Shown in pieces: positions 1 to 7,866 of a stretch of 64,000 nucleotides of DNA. Location: contig JALCOL010000002.1 of NCBI GenBank assembly GCA_022649665.1, forward strand, positions 124,001 through 188,000, read 5' to 3'. The notes under the pieces are model-generated. The model worked only from the letters and a program-made list of their open reading frames with translations, had not been told where the DNA came from and did no database searches. The DNA is from Enterococcaceae bacterium. Lineage in GTDB: Bacteria > Bacillota > Bacilli > Lactobacillales > Enterococcaceae. Each line of letters begins with the position of its first letter. Within the stretch, counting starts at the first letter, position 1. The position numbers and the translations under genes are program-made.

Positions 1-122
1 ATGGTCAACAATTAGATGCAATTTTAAATGCTTTTGCACCGAAAGGCTATGCGCCATGTGCGATCACACCATTCAAGAACGTTAAGGGCGATCGGTCGAT
101 GGTCGTAACGCTTAAAAAATAA
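1..122 (+). CDS. 3' end of an unidentified gene (partial)
   Basis: An open frame enters from the left edge (first complete codon at position 3) and stops at TAA 120-122, giving about 39 C-terminal residues that end in MVVTLKK. It is followed by a clear terminator on the same strand, as expected for a real gene end. The fragment is too short for me to assign a family. Confidence 0.6.
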   Translation, partial: GQQLDAILNAFAPKGYAPCAITPFKNVKGDRSMVVTLKK

Positions 123-138
123 TTGAAGAGCGGTTTTT

Positions 139-173
139 CCGAAGAAGCTGCTTTTGAAACACCGTATCTTCGG
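139..173. repeat. Short copy of the intergenic repeat core
   Basis: The sequence GAAGCTGCTTTTGAAACACC recurs in several gaps of this window. Here it sits in a small hairpin (CCGAAGA at 139-145, TCTTCGG at 167-173), directly before the terminator at 181-215. This is the same order (core hairpin, then terminator) as in the long copy at 6358-6518. Confidence 0.6.
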
Positions 174-180
174 ATATCAA

Positions 181-215
181 GGCCATGACAAGACTTATTG
201 TCATGGCCTTTTTTT
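181..215 (+). terminator. Rho-independent terminator
   Basis: A 10-bp perfect stem (GGCCATGACA / TGTCATGGCC) with an 8-nt loop is followed by a run of T. It ends the partial gene at the left edge. The tip of the stem carries the GACA...TGTC signature seen in many terminators here. Confidence 0.9.
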
Positions 216-257
216 CGGTCGTTAAAAGAATTTTTTCAATTACCATGACGATAGTTA

Positions 258-271
258 TGGCAACGTTTGCA
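258..271. promoter_or_regulatory. Possible LacI-family operator (autoregulatory)
   Basis: TGGCAACGTTTGCA has a central CG and partial dyad symmetry. It resembles the better palindrome TGCAAACGTATGCA at 1457-1470, upstream of the neighbouring flavoprotein gene. It lies upstream of the lacI-type gene, so autoregulation is the natural reading. Inferred from similarity only. Confidence 0.45.
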
Positions 272-305
272 GCAGATCAGACGGGTTTATTTGTGCAAAA
301 GCGGC

Positions 306-334
306 TTGACAGCGCACATAAATGGGACTATTTT
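306..334 (+). promoter_or_regulatory. Candidate promoter of the lacI-type gene
   Basis: TTGACA at 306-311 is followed after 17 bp by TATTTT at 329-334, about 60 bp before the ATG at 393. Confidence 0.5.
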
Positions 335-392
335 GAACTTAAGAAACCGGTTCCCAATTTTTATTGGCAATCGACAGCAAGGAGCGGATCAA

Positions 393-1391
393 ATGGTAAC
401 GATGCGCGATGTGGCTCAAAAAGTCGGGGTTTCAGTCAGTACGGTTTCGCGTGCGCTCAGCCGGCCTGAGGTGGTTGATCAAGCAACAAAAGAAAAAATC
501 TTTAAGGCGATCGATGAGTTGGGCTACAGCCCGAATATCTTGGCACGCGGGCTAAAAACCGGAAAAATGAAAACGATTGCATTTATTATCCCGAATTTAG
601 AAAATCTGATTTATCCAACGCTTGCAACTGTCGTTGAGGAAGAAGCAGAAAAAAGAGGCTATTTCGTAGTTTTTAGTAATACGTATGAAAAGCAGGAAAT
701 CGAACAAGAATATGTTCAAAAACTGAAGGGGCAGACAGTTGATGGATTTATTTTTTCAACGGGCATGGTCGGCGAGCGTTCAAAAACGATCTTGCAATTG
801 AAAAAAGAGAAGTATCCTTTCGTTTGCCTAATGCGCGACTTGGGTACGCAGATCGACAGTTTCGTTTCGAACAATGTCAAAGGCGGATACTTGGCGACAA
901 AATATCTGCTGGACAAAGGCTACCGGAATATCTGCACGGTGACCGGCCGCGATCAGCTTCACTTGTATCAGCAGCGGACAGCCGGCTACCGGCAAGCGCT
1001 TGAAGAATACGGGGTACCGTTCCGCTCCGAAAATGTCTGGTCCAGTGTTGAACAGGGGATCGAACGCGCTGGAAAATTAATGGAGAAGAAGCTTGCGGCC
1101 GGAAAGTTGCCGGACGCGATCTTTGCCCAAAGTGATCCGCTGGCGTTTGATGTGATCATCGCAATGAATCAAAAAGGTCTCAAGATTCCAGAAGACATCG
1201 GCGTGATCGGTTTTGATAATACGTATCTTTCCAGCAATTTTAATTTAACAACTGTCGCGCAGCCGCTGCGCCGGCTTGCAAAAGACGCAACGAATTATTT
1301 GATCGATATGATCGAAGGCCTTGCGAGGCCGCAGAATAAAATTCATGAATATGATGTCGAAATCGTCGAACGGGGGACAACGCGATCCTAG
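393..1391 (+). CDS. LacI/GalR-family transcriptional regulator
   Basis: A protein of 332 residues when started at ATG 393, which has AAGGAG eight bases upstream; the longer open frame from 267 lacks a good ribosome site. Residues 1-24 (MRDVAQKVGVSVSTVSRAL) are the classic LacI helix-turn-helix and hinge start. The rest is a periplasmic-binding-protein-like effector domain, with the family's DAIFAQSD and IGVIGFDNT-type segments near the C-terminus. Full length for the family. It lies directly upstream of and co-directional with the flavoprotein gene, and LacI-like palindromes lie in front of both genes. It is therefore the likely local regulator of the 1524-6315 unit; the effector is unknown. 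Confidence 0.92.
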   Translation: MVTMRDVAQKVGVSVSTVSRALSRPEVVDQATKEKIFKAIDELGYSPNILARGLKTGKMKTIAFIIPNLENLIYPTLATVVEEEAEKRGYFVVFSNTYEKQEIEQEYVQKLKGQTVDGFIFSTGMVGERSKTILQLKKEKYPFVCLMRDLGTQIDSFVSNNVKGGYLATKYLLDKGYRNICTVTGRDQLHLYQQRTAGYRQALEEYGVPFRSENVWSSVEQGIERAGKLMEKKLAAGKLPDAIFAQSDPLAFDVIIAMNQKGLKIPEDIGVIGFDNTYLSSNFNLTTVAQPLRRLAKDATNYLIDMIEGLARPQNKIHEYDVEIVERGTTRS

Positions 1392-1456
1392 CATCATCTG
1401 CTTGGATTTTTTCAAGTCAATATTTGTGAACAGCTGAACTTGGCTGTTCGGATAAA

Positions 1457-1470
1457 TGCAAACGTATGCA
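1457..1470. promoter_or_regulatory. LacI-type operator before the flavoprotein operon
   Basis: TGCAAACGTATGCA is a 14-bp palindrome with one mismatched pair and the central CG typical of LacI-family operators. It lies 54 bp before the flavoprotein start and resembles the site at 258-271. Binding by the adjacent LacI protein is inference. Confidence 0.6.
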
Positions 1471-1523
1471 CCGGTGATTTAAAAGGATTTTTAAAATTAT
1501 CAATTGATCGAGGAGGGCGCATG

Positions 1524-3491
1524 ATGAACAAAGAAATCGCGGAATATGCAACTGAATATTATGAATGCAATACATTGATCGTTGGCAGCGGCTGCGCGGC
1601 TTACAACGCAGCCGATAGTTTGTATGATCTCGGCCAGCACGATCTTTTGATCGCAACAGAAGGCCGCAAGATGGGGACTTCGCGCAATACCGGCTCAGAT
1701 AAACAAACATATTATAAATTGTCGCTAGCCGATGACAAACCGGATTCGATTTATGAAATGGCGAAAACGCTGTTTGGGGGAGGAGCAGTCGATGGCGATA
1801 CTGCGCTGGTCGAAGCCGCCAATTCCGTCCGCAGCTTTTTCAAACTGGTCAATCTCGGGGTGCCGTTCCCGCATGACGAATACGGTCAGTATGTCGGCTA
1901 CCAAACTGATCACGACGCGACGCAGCGAGCGACTTCTTGCGGGCCGCTCACCTCAAAATATATGACCGAAAAATTAGAAGCTTCCATAAAGAAAAAAGAA
2001 ATCAAACTACTCGACGGCGTGCGGATCGTAAAAATCTTGAAAGAAAATGAGCCGCAGAAAGTATATGGAGCGATCGGGATCCGGACGGAAGGAGATGGTT
2101 CGCTGACTTGGATCAAACTGAATTGCACGAACATCATCTATGCGACCGGCGGCCCCAGCGGGATCTATCATCGCAGCGTTTATCCGGTCAGCCAGACGGG
2201 TTCGCACGGTCCGGCATTTGCGGCGGGCGCTAAAGGGAAAAATCTGACCGAGTTTCAATACGGGATCGCTTCAGTGCTTTTCCGCTGGAACCTTTCGGGC
2301 AGCTATCAGCAAGTGATCCCGCGATATTATTCGGTAAATGAAAACGGCGAAGATGAACACGAATTTTTACTGGATTATTTTGAAACACCGGCCGACATGC
2401 TGACAGCGGTTTTTTTGAAGGGGTATCAATGGCCCTTTGATCCGCGCAAAGTTGGAAAAAGCGGCTCCTCGCTGGTCGATATCGCGGTCTATCAAGAAGA
2501 GATCATCAAACATCGCAAAGTTTATTTGGACTTTCGCCGCAATCCGGAAAGTGCCGAGCGCGATGGCGTCTTCGATTTCAGACTTCTGAAAAAGGAAGCA
2601 TACGACTATCTTGAGAATTCCGAGATCCTTTTCGGCGCGCCGATCGAGCGCTTGCTGAAAATGAATCAGCCGGCGTACCAGCTCTATTTGGATCACGGGA
2701 TCGATTTGAGCCGCGATCCGCTGGAGATCTCAGTCAGTGCGCAGCATAACAACGGCGGACTCGCGGCGAATCAGTGGTGGGAATCGAACGTGAAGCATCT
2801 TTTTCCAGTCGGCGAGGTTTGCGGAAACTTTGGGGTTTACCGTCCCGGCGGCAGCGCACTGAATGCAACGCAAGTCGGTTCGCTCCGCGCAGCGCAGTTT
2901 ATCAGCTCACAGTACCGGGACTTGCCGCTGCCAAAAGAAATTTTTGAAGAAAATTCTGCCAAAGAATTTGAAAAAACAGTCTCTTTCAGTGAAGCGCTCC
3001 GCCAAAACGATCGTGGTCAAGATCCGTTGGCGTATCGCCGCCAATTTCAAAAAGAATTCGATCAAAGTGCCGCGTTCTTGCGCGATCCCGCAAAAATGGA
3101 AACACAGCGCCGAGTGATCGATGAACGGCTGCAAACGTTTGAAAAAACGGTTCGTGCGAAAGATGCAGCAGAAATACGTGCAGCCTTTGTTACTTATGAT
3201 CTTTTGCTGACGCAGAAAGTCTATCTGTCGGCGATGCTCTCTTACATCGAAAGCGGCGGCAAAAGCCGCGGCTCATACTTGATCGAAAAAGCTGCGATCG
3301 ACTTGTCCAAGATCAAAACGAATGGGATCCCGCTTGCGCTGGACGGCGGGGCACGCGATCAGCTTGTTCAACTCACTCAGCTTGAAGGAGAGCAAGTGGA
3401 AAACCGGTATCGGGATCGACATCCGCTCCCCAAGACGAAATCTTGGTTCGAGCAGATTTATAAACAATATATCGAAGGAAAAATCATCTGA
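1524..3491 (+). CDS. FAD-dependent oxidoreductase, fumarate/urocanate reductase-like flavoprotein
   Basis: About 655 residues. Start ATG 1524 is preferred over ATG 1521 because GGAGG (1512-1516) is then seven bases away. The N-terminus carries the dinucleotide-binding signature LIVGSGCAAYNAA near residues 16-28. Near residue 410-445 the sequence HNNGGL...PVGEVCG...RPGGSALNATQVG matches the FAD-contacting C-terminal part of the fumarate reductase/succinate dehydrogenase/aspartate oxidase superfamily. No signal peptide, heme motif or FMN-binding domain is visible, so it looks like a soluble cytoplasmic subunit. Fourteen bases separate it from the old-yellow-enzyme gene, implying one transcript. 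The substrate is unknown. Confidence 0.85.
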   Translation: MNKEIAEYATEYYECNTLIVGSGCAAYNAADSLYDLGQHDLLIATEGRKMGTSRNTGSDKQTYYKLSLADDKPDSIYEMAKTLFGGGAVDGDTALVEAANSVRSFFKLVNLGVPFPHDEYGQYVGYQTDHDATQRATSCGPLTSKYMTEKLEASIKKKEIKLLDGVRIVKILKENEPQKVYGAIGIRTEGDGSLTWIKLNCTNIIYATGGPSGIYHRSVYPVSQTGSHGPAFAAGAKGKNLTEFQYGIASVLFRWNLSGSYQQVIPRYYSVNENGEDEHEFLLDYFETPADMLTAVFLKGYQWPFDPRKVGKSGSSLVDIAVYQEEIIKHRKVYLDFRRNPESAERDGVFDFRLLKKEAYDYLENSEILFGAPIERLLKMNQPAYQLYLDHGIDLSRDPLEISVSAQHNNGGLAANQWWESNVKHLFPVGEVCGNFGVYRPGGSALNATQVGSLRAAQFISSQYRDLPLPKEIFEENSAKEFEKTVSFSEALRQNDRGQDPLAYRRQFQKEFDQSAAFLRDPAKMETQRRVIDERLQTFEKTVRAKDAAEIRAAFVTYDLLLTQKVYLSAMLSYIESGGKSRGSYLIEKAAIDLSKIKTNGIPLALDGGARDQLVQLTQLEGEQVENRYRDRHPLPKTKSWFEQIYKQYIEGKII

Positions 3492-3505
3492 AGAGAGGGA
3501 GAAAC

Positions 3506-4834
3506 ATGAAATATACACCATTTCACTACAAAACGATCCAAGAAGTCGAAAACAAAGAAAAAGAATTGAGTGTTCATTTCCCATTGACAGAGAATACGGC
3601 CGATTTGTTTACACCGATCAAATTATTCGGCCGATCGGTTCCCAGCCGCTTAGGGGTCGCCCCGATGGAAGGAAATGATTCCGAAGAAAGCGGTGCGCCG
3701 AGCGAGCACACGGTCCAGCGCTATCTCGCTTATGCCAGGGGCGGTGCCGGCGTGATCTGGTACGAAGCGACGACCGTTGTTCCAGAAGGACGCAGCGGCA
3801 AGCATCAGCTGCTTTTGAATAAAGAAACAATGCCGGCATTCAAAGAAATGAACGAACGAATCAAGGCTGCTGGCAAAGAAGCAAACGGATTTGCCCCGCT
3901 GCTTGTGCTGCAGGCGAACCACAGCGGACGCTATTCAAAACCGCACGGCTTCCCGGAACCGTTGATCGCTTATCACAATCCTTACTATGAAAAAAATAAT
4001 CCGATCGCCGATGACCGAATCGTCAGCGATGAATATTTAGATCGTTTGCCGGAAAAATTTGGTGCTGCGACGAAGCTTGCAAAAGAAGCCGGGTTTGATG
4101 CAATCGATATCAAATCCTGCCATGGCTATCTTTTTGCAGAAGTCGCCTCTGCCTATACGCGCAAAGGTCCGCACGGCGGCAGTTTTGAAAATCGTTTCCG
4201 GCTTTTGATCGATTCGATCAAAGCCGCTAAGAAATATGAGGATGATCAGTTTTATATTACTTGCCGGCTCGGGATCTATGACGGTTTTCCTTATCCTTAC
4301 GGTTGGGGCAGTGATCAAGAAAATAGATTGGAGCTGACTGAACCGCTGAAATTGGCCAAGATCTTGAAAGAAGATCTGGGGATCGAACTGCTCAATATCA
4401 CGATGGGGAATCCATATGTCGACTCCCATGTAACGCGACCGTTCGATCAAGGAAAATATGAAGCGCCGGAACATCCGTTTGTCGGAGTTGCCCGTATGTA
4501 CGAAGGAACGAAAGCGATCAAAGATGCGTTGCCGGATCTTTTGCTGATGGCCTCTGCCCCTTCGTATGTTCGGCAGTTTTCGCCAAATCTCGCAGCAGGC
4601 GCTGTGGCCGGAAAGTACGCTGATTTCGTGAATTTTGGTCGCGAGTCCTTTGCGGATCCGAATTTTCCCAATGAGATCCGCAAGACCGGGACGCTCAGCC
4701 GCCGGAAAGTTTGTATCACTTGCGGAAAATGCGGGGATCTGATCCGCGCCGGTTTCAAGGTCGGCTGTGTCGTTCACAATCCCGAATTCAAACCATATTA
4801 TGCAGAATATTTGAAACAGCTCAAAAATAAATAA
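3506..4834 (+). CDS. NADH:flavin oxidoreductase / old yellow enzyme family
   Basis: 442 residues with an AGAGGGAG ribosome site. Family features in order: FGRSVPSRLGVAPMEG near residue 33, NHSGRYSKP near 136, SCHGYLFAEV near 203, and a C-terminal phosphate-binding segment (ADFVNFGRESFADP). Near the C-terminus CITCGKC, followed eleven residues later by another Cys, resembles the iron-sulfur site of larger family members (2,4-dienoyl-CoA reductase, BaiCD/BaiH type), but the second domain of those enzymes is absent. Such enzymes reduce activated C=C bonds using FMN. It sits between a fumarate-reductase-like protein and an SDR, which supports a shared reductive pathway. Substrate unknown. Confidence 0.88.
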   Translation: MKYTPFHYKTIQEVENKEKELSVHFPLTENTADLFTPIKLFGRSVPSRLGVAPMEGNDSEESGAPSEHTVQRYLAYARGGAGVIWYEATTVVPEGRSGKHQLLLNKETMPAFKEMNERIKAAGKEANGFAPLLVLQANHSGRYSKPHGFPEPLIAYHNPYYEKNNPIADDRIVSDEYLDRLPEKFGAATKLAKEAGFDAIDIKSCHGYLFAEVASAYTRKGPHGGSFENRFRLLIDSIKAAKKYEDDQFYITCRLGIYDGFPYPYGWGSDQENRLELTEPLKLAKILKEDLGIELLNITMGNPYVDSHVTRPFDQGKYEAPEHPFVGVARMYEGTKAIKDALPDLLLMASAPSYVRQFSPNLAAGAVAGKYADFVNFGRESFADPNFPNEIRKTGTLSRRKVCITCGKCGDLIRAGFKVGCVVHNPEFKPYYAEYLKQLKNK

Positions 4835-4850
4835 AAGGAGAAAATCACTC

Positions 4851-5621
4851 ATGAAAAAAATTGCCATCGTTACTGGCGGACGCCGCGGGATCGGTCTGGG
4901 CATCTCAAAAGCATTATTGAAGGAAGGCTATTTCGTGGTGATGAGCGCCCACTCGCTAGCGGCCGCGGAAGCTGAAGAAGAATTGTCCAAGATCGGCAAA
5001 GATTTTACCTATATCCAGTGTGACGTTTCGAACACCGCCGACCGCCTGCATTTGATCGATGAAGTTGAAGAAAAGTACGGGCGAATCGATCTGTTAGTCA
5101 ATGATGCCGGGGTGGCGCCGAAACAGCGTCTTGATATTTTGGAAACGACCGAAGACAGCTATGACTATGTCGTTAATACCAACGCGCGTTCGACATTCTT
5201 CATGTGTCAATTGGTTGCAAATCGAATGATCAAAGCCAAGGAAGCGGCGCAAGCGGAAGATTATGAACCGCGGATCGTAAATATTTCTTCAATGTCGGCA
5301 TACACTTCTTCGACCAGCCGCGGTGAATATTGCATTTCGAAAGCTGCAATCTCGATGACAACTAAATTATTCGCCGACCGCTTAGCAGCGTTTGACATTC
5401 CGGTCTTCGAAGTGCGCCCAGGGATCATCGCAACGGATATGACTTCAGTCGTGCATGAAAAATATGAAAAAATGATCGCGGAAGGTTTAACGCCGATCAA
5501 ACGCTTCGGTCAGCCGGAAGATGTTGCCAATTGTGTATTAGCGGCTGTCAGTGGTTTGCTGGATTTTGCGACCGGGCAAGTCTTGAATGCGGACGGCGGA
5601 TTTCATATTCGCCGCTTGTGA
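4851..5621 (+). CDS. Short-chain dehydrogenase/reductase (SDR)
   Basis: 256 residues; AAAGGAG lies before ATG 4851. The classical SDR pattern is complete: a glycine-rich NAD(P) site (TGGRRGIGLGI) at residues 8-18, NDAG near 84, the catalytic Ser (SSMSAY) followed by YCISK, and PGIIATDM. It starts 16 bases after the old-yellow-enzyme gene and is followed by the membrane protein of the same unit. It probably interconverts a hydroxyl and a keto group on the pathway substrate, by analogy with other SDR partners of enoate reductases. The specific substrate cannot be read from the sequence. Confidence 0.9.
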   Translation: MKKIAIVTGGRRGIGLGISKALLKEGYFVVMSAHSLAAAEAEEELSKIGKDFTYIQCDVSNTADRLHLIDEVEEKYGRIDLLVNDAGVAPKQRLDILETTEDSYDYVVNTNARSTFFMCQLVANRMIKAKEAAQAEDYEPRIVNISSMSAYTSSTSRGEYCISKAAISMTTKLFADRLAAFDIPVFEVRPGIIATDMTSVVHEKYEKMIAEGLTPIKRFGQPEDVANCVLAAVSGLLDFATGQVLNADGGFHIRRL

Positions 5622-5646
5622 TCAGAAAAAAAGGAGGATTTTCAAA

Positions 5647-6315
5647 ATGGCTGATAAAGTTCGAAAAGACAAAATGTCGACACGCGTCATTATTTGGATC
5701 ATCGGGATGTTCGTTCTGGCACTGGGGACGACACTTTTCGCCAAATGCCATATGGGAGTGAGTGCGCTGGTATCAGTTCCGCAATCTTGCTCGCTGATCA
5801 CCGGCTGGACGCTCGGCTACTGGGTCAACATTATTTATGCAGTATTCGTGGTGATGGAGCTTATCGTTTACCGTAAATTCAGCTGGAAAGTCATTATCCA
5901 GTTTCCTTTTACGTATGTTTTTGGACGGGTCGTCGACTTCTGGGGGATTTTGATCCTCGGCAACCTCGATCCAAAAAGCTGGGCATTGCGGATCGTGCTT
6001 TTAGCACTCGCGCTCTTTTGTACGGCTGTCGGTGTAACGATGATGGTCTGGGCCAACATCATCGTCAACCCGCCGGACGGGATCTTGATCGCATTGACCA
6101 CTGTCCTTCACCGCGATTACGGTACTTTGAAATATTGGGGCGATGCATTGATGGTCGTGACCGCACTAGTGATCGGGCTTTTGACGGGGAACCTTGGAAA
6201 GCTGATCGGACCGAGTATTGGCTGGGGAACGATCATCGCGGTATTTACGATCGGGAACATGGTCCGTTTCTTCAACAAGACGATCGTCAGCAAAATTTCG
6301 GCTGTTCAAGTGTGA
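5647..6315 (+). CDS. YczE/YitT-like integral membrane protein
   Basis: 222 residues from ATG 5647, with AAGGAGG upstream; the open frame extends to 5587 but would then overlap the SDR gene. About five to six hydrophobic segments are visible, with motifs of the YczE/YyaS/DUF6198-type family: GTTLFAKCHMGVSALVSVP near the N-terminus and NIIVNPPDGI in the middle. It is the last gene of the lacI-linked unit and may move the pathway substrate or product. Transport by this family is not well established, so the role is a guess from position. Confidence 0.75.
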   Translation: MADKVRKDKMSTRVIIWIIGMFVLALGTTLFAKCHMGVSALVSVPQSCSLITGWTLGYWVNIIYAVFVVMELIVYRKFSWKVIIQFPFTYVFGRVVDFWGILILGNLDPKSWALRIVLLALALFCTAVGVTMMVWANIIVNPPDGILIALTTVLHRDYGTLKYWGDALMVVTALVIGLLTGNLGKLIGPSIGWGTIIAVFTIGNMVRFFNKTIVSKISAVQV

Positions 6316-6357
6316 CGTAAGAAAAGAAGATTTGTCTGAAATTTTTTTTGAAACTCG

Positions 6358-6518
6358 GAGGTTGAGACAAAAGTGTCCAGCTTCGAGAAATAAGAAGAAA
6401 AAGCCGAAAATAGTTTCTTATATTTTTGAGATTTTTCGGCTCCTAATCCGAAGAAGCTGCTTTTGAAACACCGTTTATTCGGAAAAAGAGGCTGGGGCAT
6501 GACTTTTGTCCCAGCCTC
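6358..6518. repeat. Long intergenic repeat element (about 161 bp) with terminal inverted repeats
   Basis: Bounded by GAGGTTGAGACAAAAG (6358-6373) and CTTTTGTCCCAGCCTC (6503-6518), which are inverted repeats with two mismatches. Inside are a CCGAAAATAG...-type hairpin, the core GAAGCTGCTTTTGAAACACC and a terminator hairpin. The reverse-oriented copy at 14334-14492 is nearly identical over more than 80 bp. No reading frame is present. Together with flanking AT-rich sequence it fills the 300-base gap 6316-6617. Confidence 0.85.
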
Positions 6519-6524
6519 TTTTTC
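6483..6524 (+). terminator. Terminator hairpin within the repeat element
   Basis: AAGAGGCTGGG pairs with CCCAGCCTCTT and is followed by T residues. It is placed to end the 1524-6315 unit. Confidence 0.75.
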
Positions 6525-6617
6525 TTGCAAATTTCAGAAAATTCTTGTCAAATTTTTTAAATAAGTTTACACTGAAAAAGAAACAAAATTTAAGAAATCG
6601 TTAAGGGAGTGCCGTAC

Positions 6618-7712
6618 ATGAAAAAAAGGAAATGGAAGAAGATCGGGCTGGTTTTAGGAACGGCTTTGCTGGCGCTATCTATCACGGGATGTTCGAGTTC
6701 GACGAGCAAGAGCAGTTCAGCGGCAACGGGCAGCAGTACCAGCAGCAAGCAAGCAGCGACACGCAAAGTCAAAGATATGGCCGGGACTGAAGTGACACTG
6801 CCCAAAAAAGTCGATAAGGTCATCAATTTGTGGTCTGCCAATAACCAAGTTCAAATGCTCTTGAGCGGAACGGATCAACTGGCAGGAACAACGGAAATCA
6901 ACAAGCAATTGCCATGGGCAACGCTGGTCTTTCCAAAACTGAAAGATATTCCAAGCTATTCGCCGAAAAGCGGCGGGGCGATCAATGCGGAAGAAATTTT
7001 GAAAGCCGATCCGAGTGTCGTGATCGCTTCAGATGAAAATCAAATCAAAACTGTGCGGGATGCTGGTGCGACAGCTGCTTTTGTCAATTTCCGCGATTTC
7101 AAAGGACTGAAAGAAACGGTCACAAAGACCGGCGAGATCTTGGGCGGCGCAGCACCGAAAAAAGCCGACAAATTCGTCACCTATTTTGATAAAAATCTCT
7201 CATATGTCCAAGATAAATTAAAAGGGGTCACTGACAAGCCGAAAGTGTACGAGATCCAAGGAACGTCTCCCCTTGGTACTGACGGCAAGACCTCGATCGC
7301 CACAGAATGGATCGAAGCTGCCGGCGGTGAAAATGCGATGAGCGGTGTGACGGATCAAAACATGACAAACGTCACGATGGAACAAGTACTGCAAGCAAAA
7401 CCAGATGTCATTATCTTGGGAACGCAAAATGCGGCGAAGATCAAAGATCAAATCGAAAATGATCCGGACTGGCAAAGTGTTCCAGCAGTTGCCAACAAAA
7501 AGATCTACACGAACCCGATCGGAACTTTTCTTTGGAGCCGATATTCTTGTGAAGAAGCGCTGCAAGTTTTATGGGTCGCACAACTGCTTCATCCAGATCA
7601 GTTCAAAGATTTGGATATGAAAAAAGAAGTGCAAAAATTTTATAAAGACTTCTACGATTTTGATTTGACCGAAGAACAAGCGCAAAAGATGCTTGACGGT
7701 CAAAATCCATAA
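6618..7712 (+). CDS. ABC transporter substrate-binding lipoprotein (FecB/BtuF-type)
   Basis: 364 residues from ATG 6618, which has AAGGGA about ten bases upstream; a GTG at 6609 lies too close. A charged N-terminus, a hydrophobic stretch and the lipobox LSITGC are followed by a Ser-rich linker, so it is lipid-anchored outside the cell. The body is a type III periplasmic-binding-protein fold: VKDMAGTEVTLPKKVDKVI, an Ala/Asp-rich ADPSVVIA segment and a long C-terminal helix. A permease and ATPase of the matching type follow. The ligand could be iron-siderophore, heme, cobalamin or an oxyanion such as molybdate. The converging molbindin gene makes the oxyanion option worth testing. Confidence 0.88.
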   Translation: MKKRKWKKIGLVLGTALLALSITGCSSSTSKSSSAATGSSTSSKQAATRKVKDMAGTEVTLPKKVDKVINLWSANNQVQMLLSGTDQLAGTTEINKQLPWATLVFPKLKDIPSYSPKSGGAINAEEILKADPSVVIASDENQIKTVRDAGATAAFVNFRDFKGLKETVTKTGEILGGAAPKKADKFVTYFDKNLSYVQDKLKGVTDKPKVYEIQGTSPLGTDGKTSIATEWIEAAGGENAMSGVTDQNMTNVTMEQVLQAKPDVIILGTQNAAKIKDQIENDPDWQSVPAVANKKIYTNPIGTFLWSRYSCEEALQVLWVAQLLHPDQFKDLDMKKEVQKFYKDFYDFDLTEEQAQKMLDGQNP

Positions 7713-7726
7713 GTTGGAAAGTTTTG

Positions 7727-7765
7727 GGGGCGGTGACAGAACGTTTGTCACCGCCCCTATTCCTT
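7727..7765 (+). terminator. Hairpin between the lipoprotein and permease genes
   Basis: GGGGCGGTGACA (7727-7738) pairs perfectly with TGTCACCGCCCC (7746-7757), with the shared GACA...TGTC tip. The following bases are T-rich but not a clean T tract. It may attenuate rather than stop transcription, raising the binding protein over the permease. Confidence 0.65.
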
Positions 7766-7866
7766 TACAATGCCTTGTTTCGGCGAATTGTGCTAAAATT
7801 AAAGAATAGCAGTTCTCGCGAAAAGAGGATGCTTTCAAAAAACATTCAATGTAAAGGACGTTTTTT

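Noticed and set aside
185-469. 94-residue frame over the terminator and start of the LacI gene
   Set aside because: It begins inside the terminator stem and overlaps the regulator gene out of frame.
4037-4903. 288-residue minus-strand open frame opposite the old-yellow-enzyme gene
   Set aside because: No ribosome site or recognisable domain; it mirrors a well-supported plus-strand enzyme gene and reflects its codon bias.
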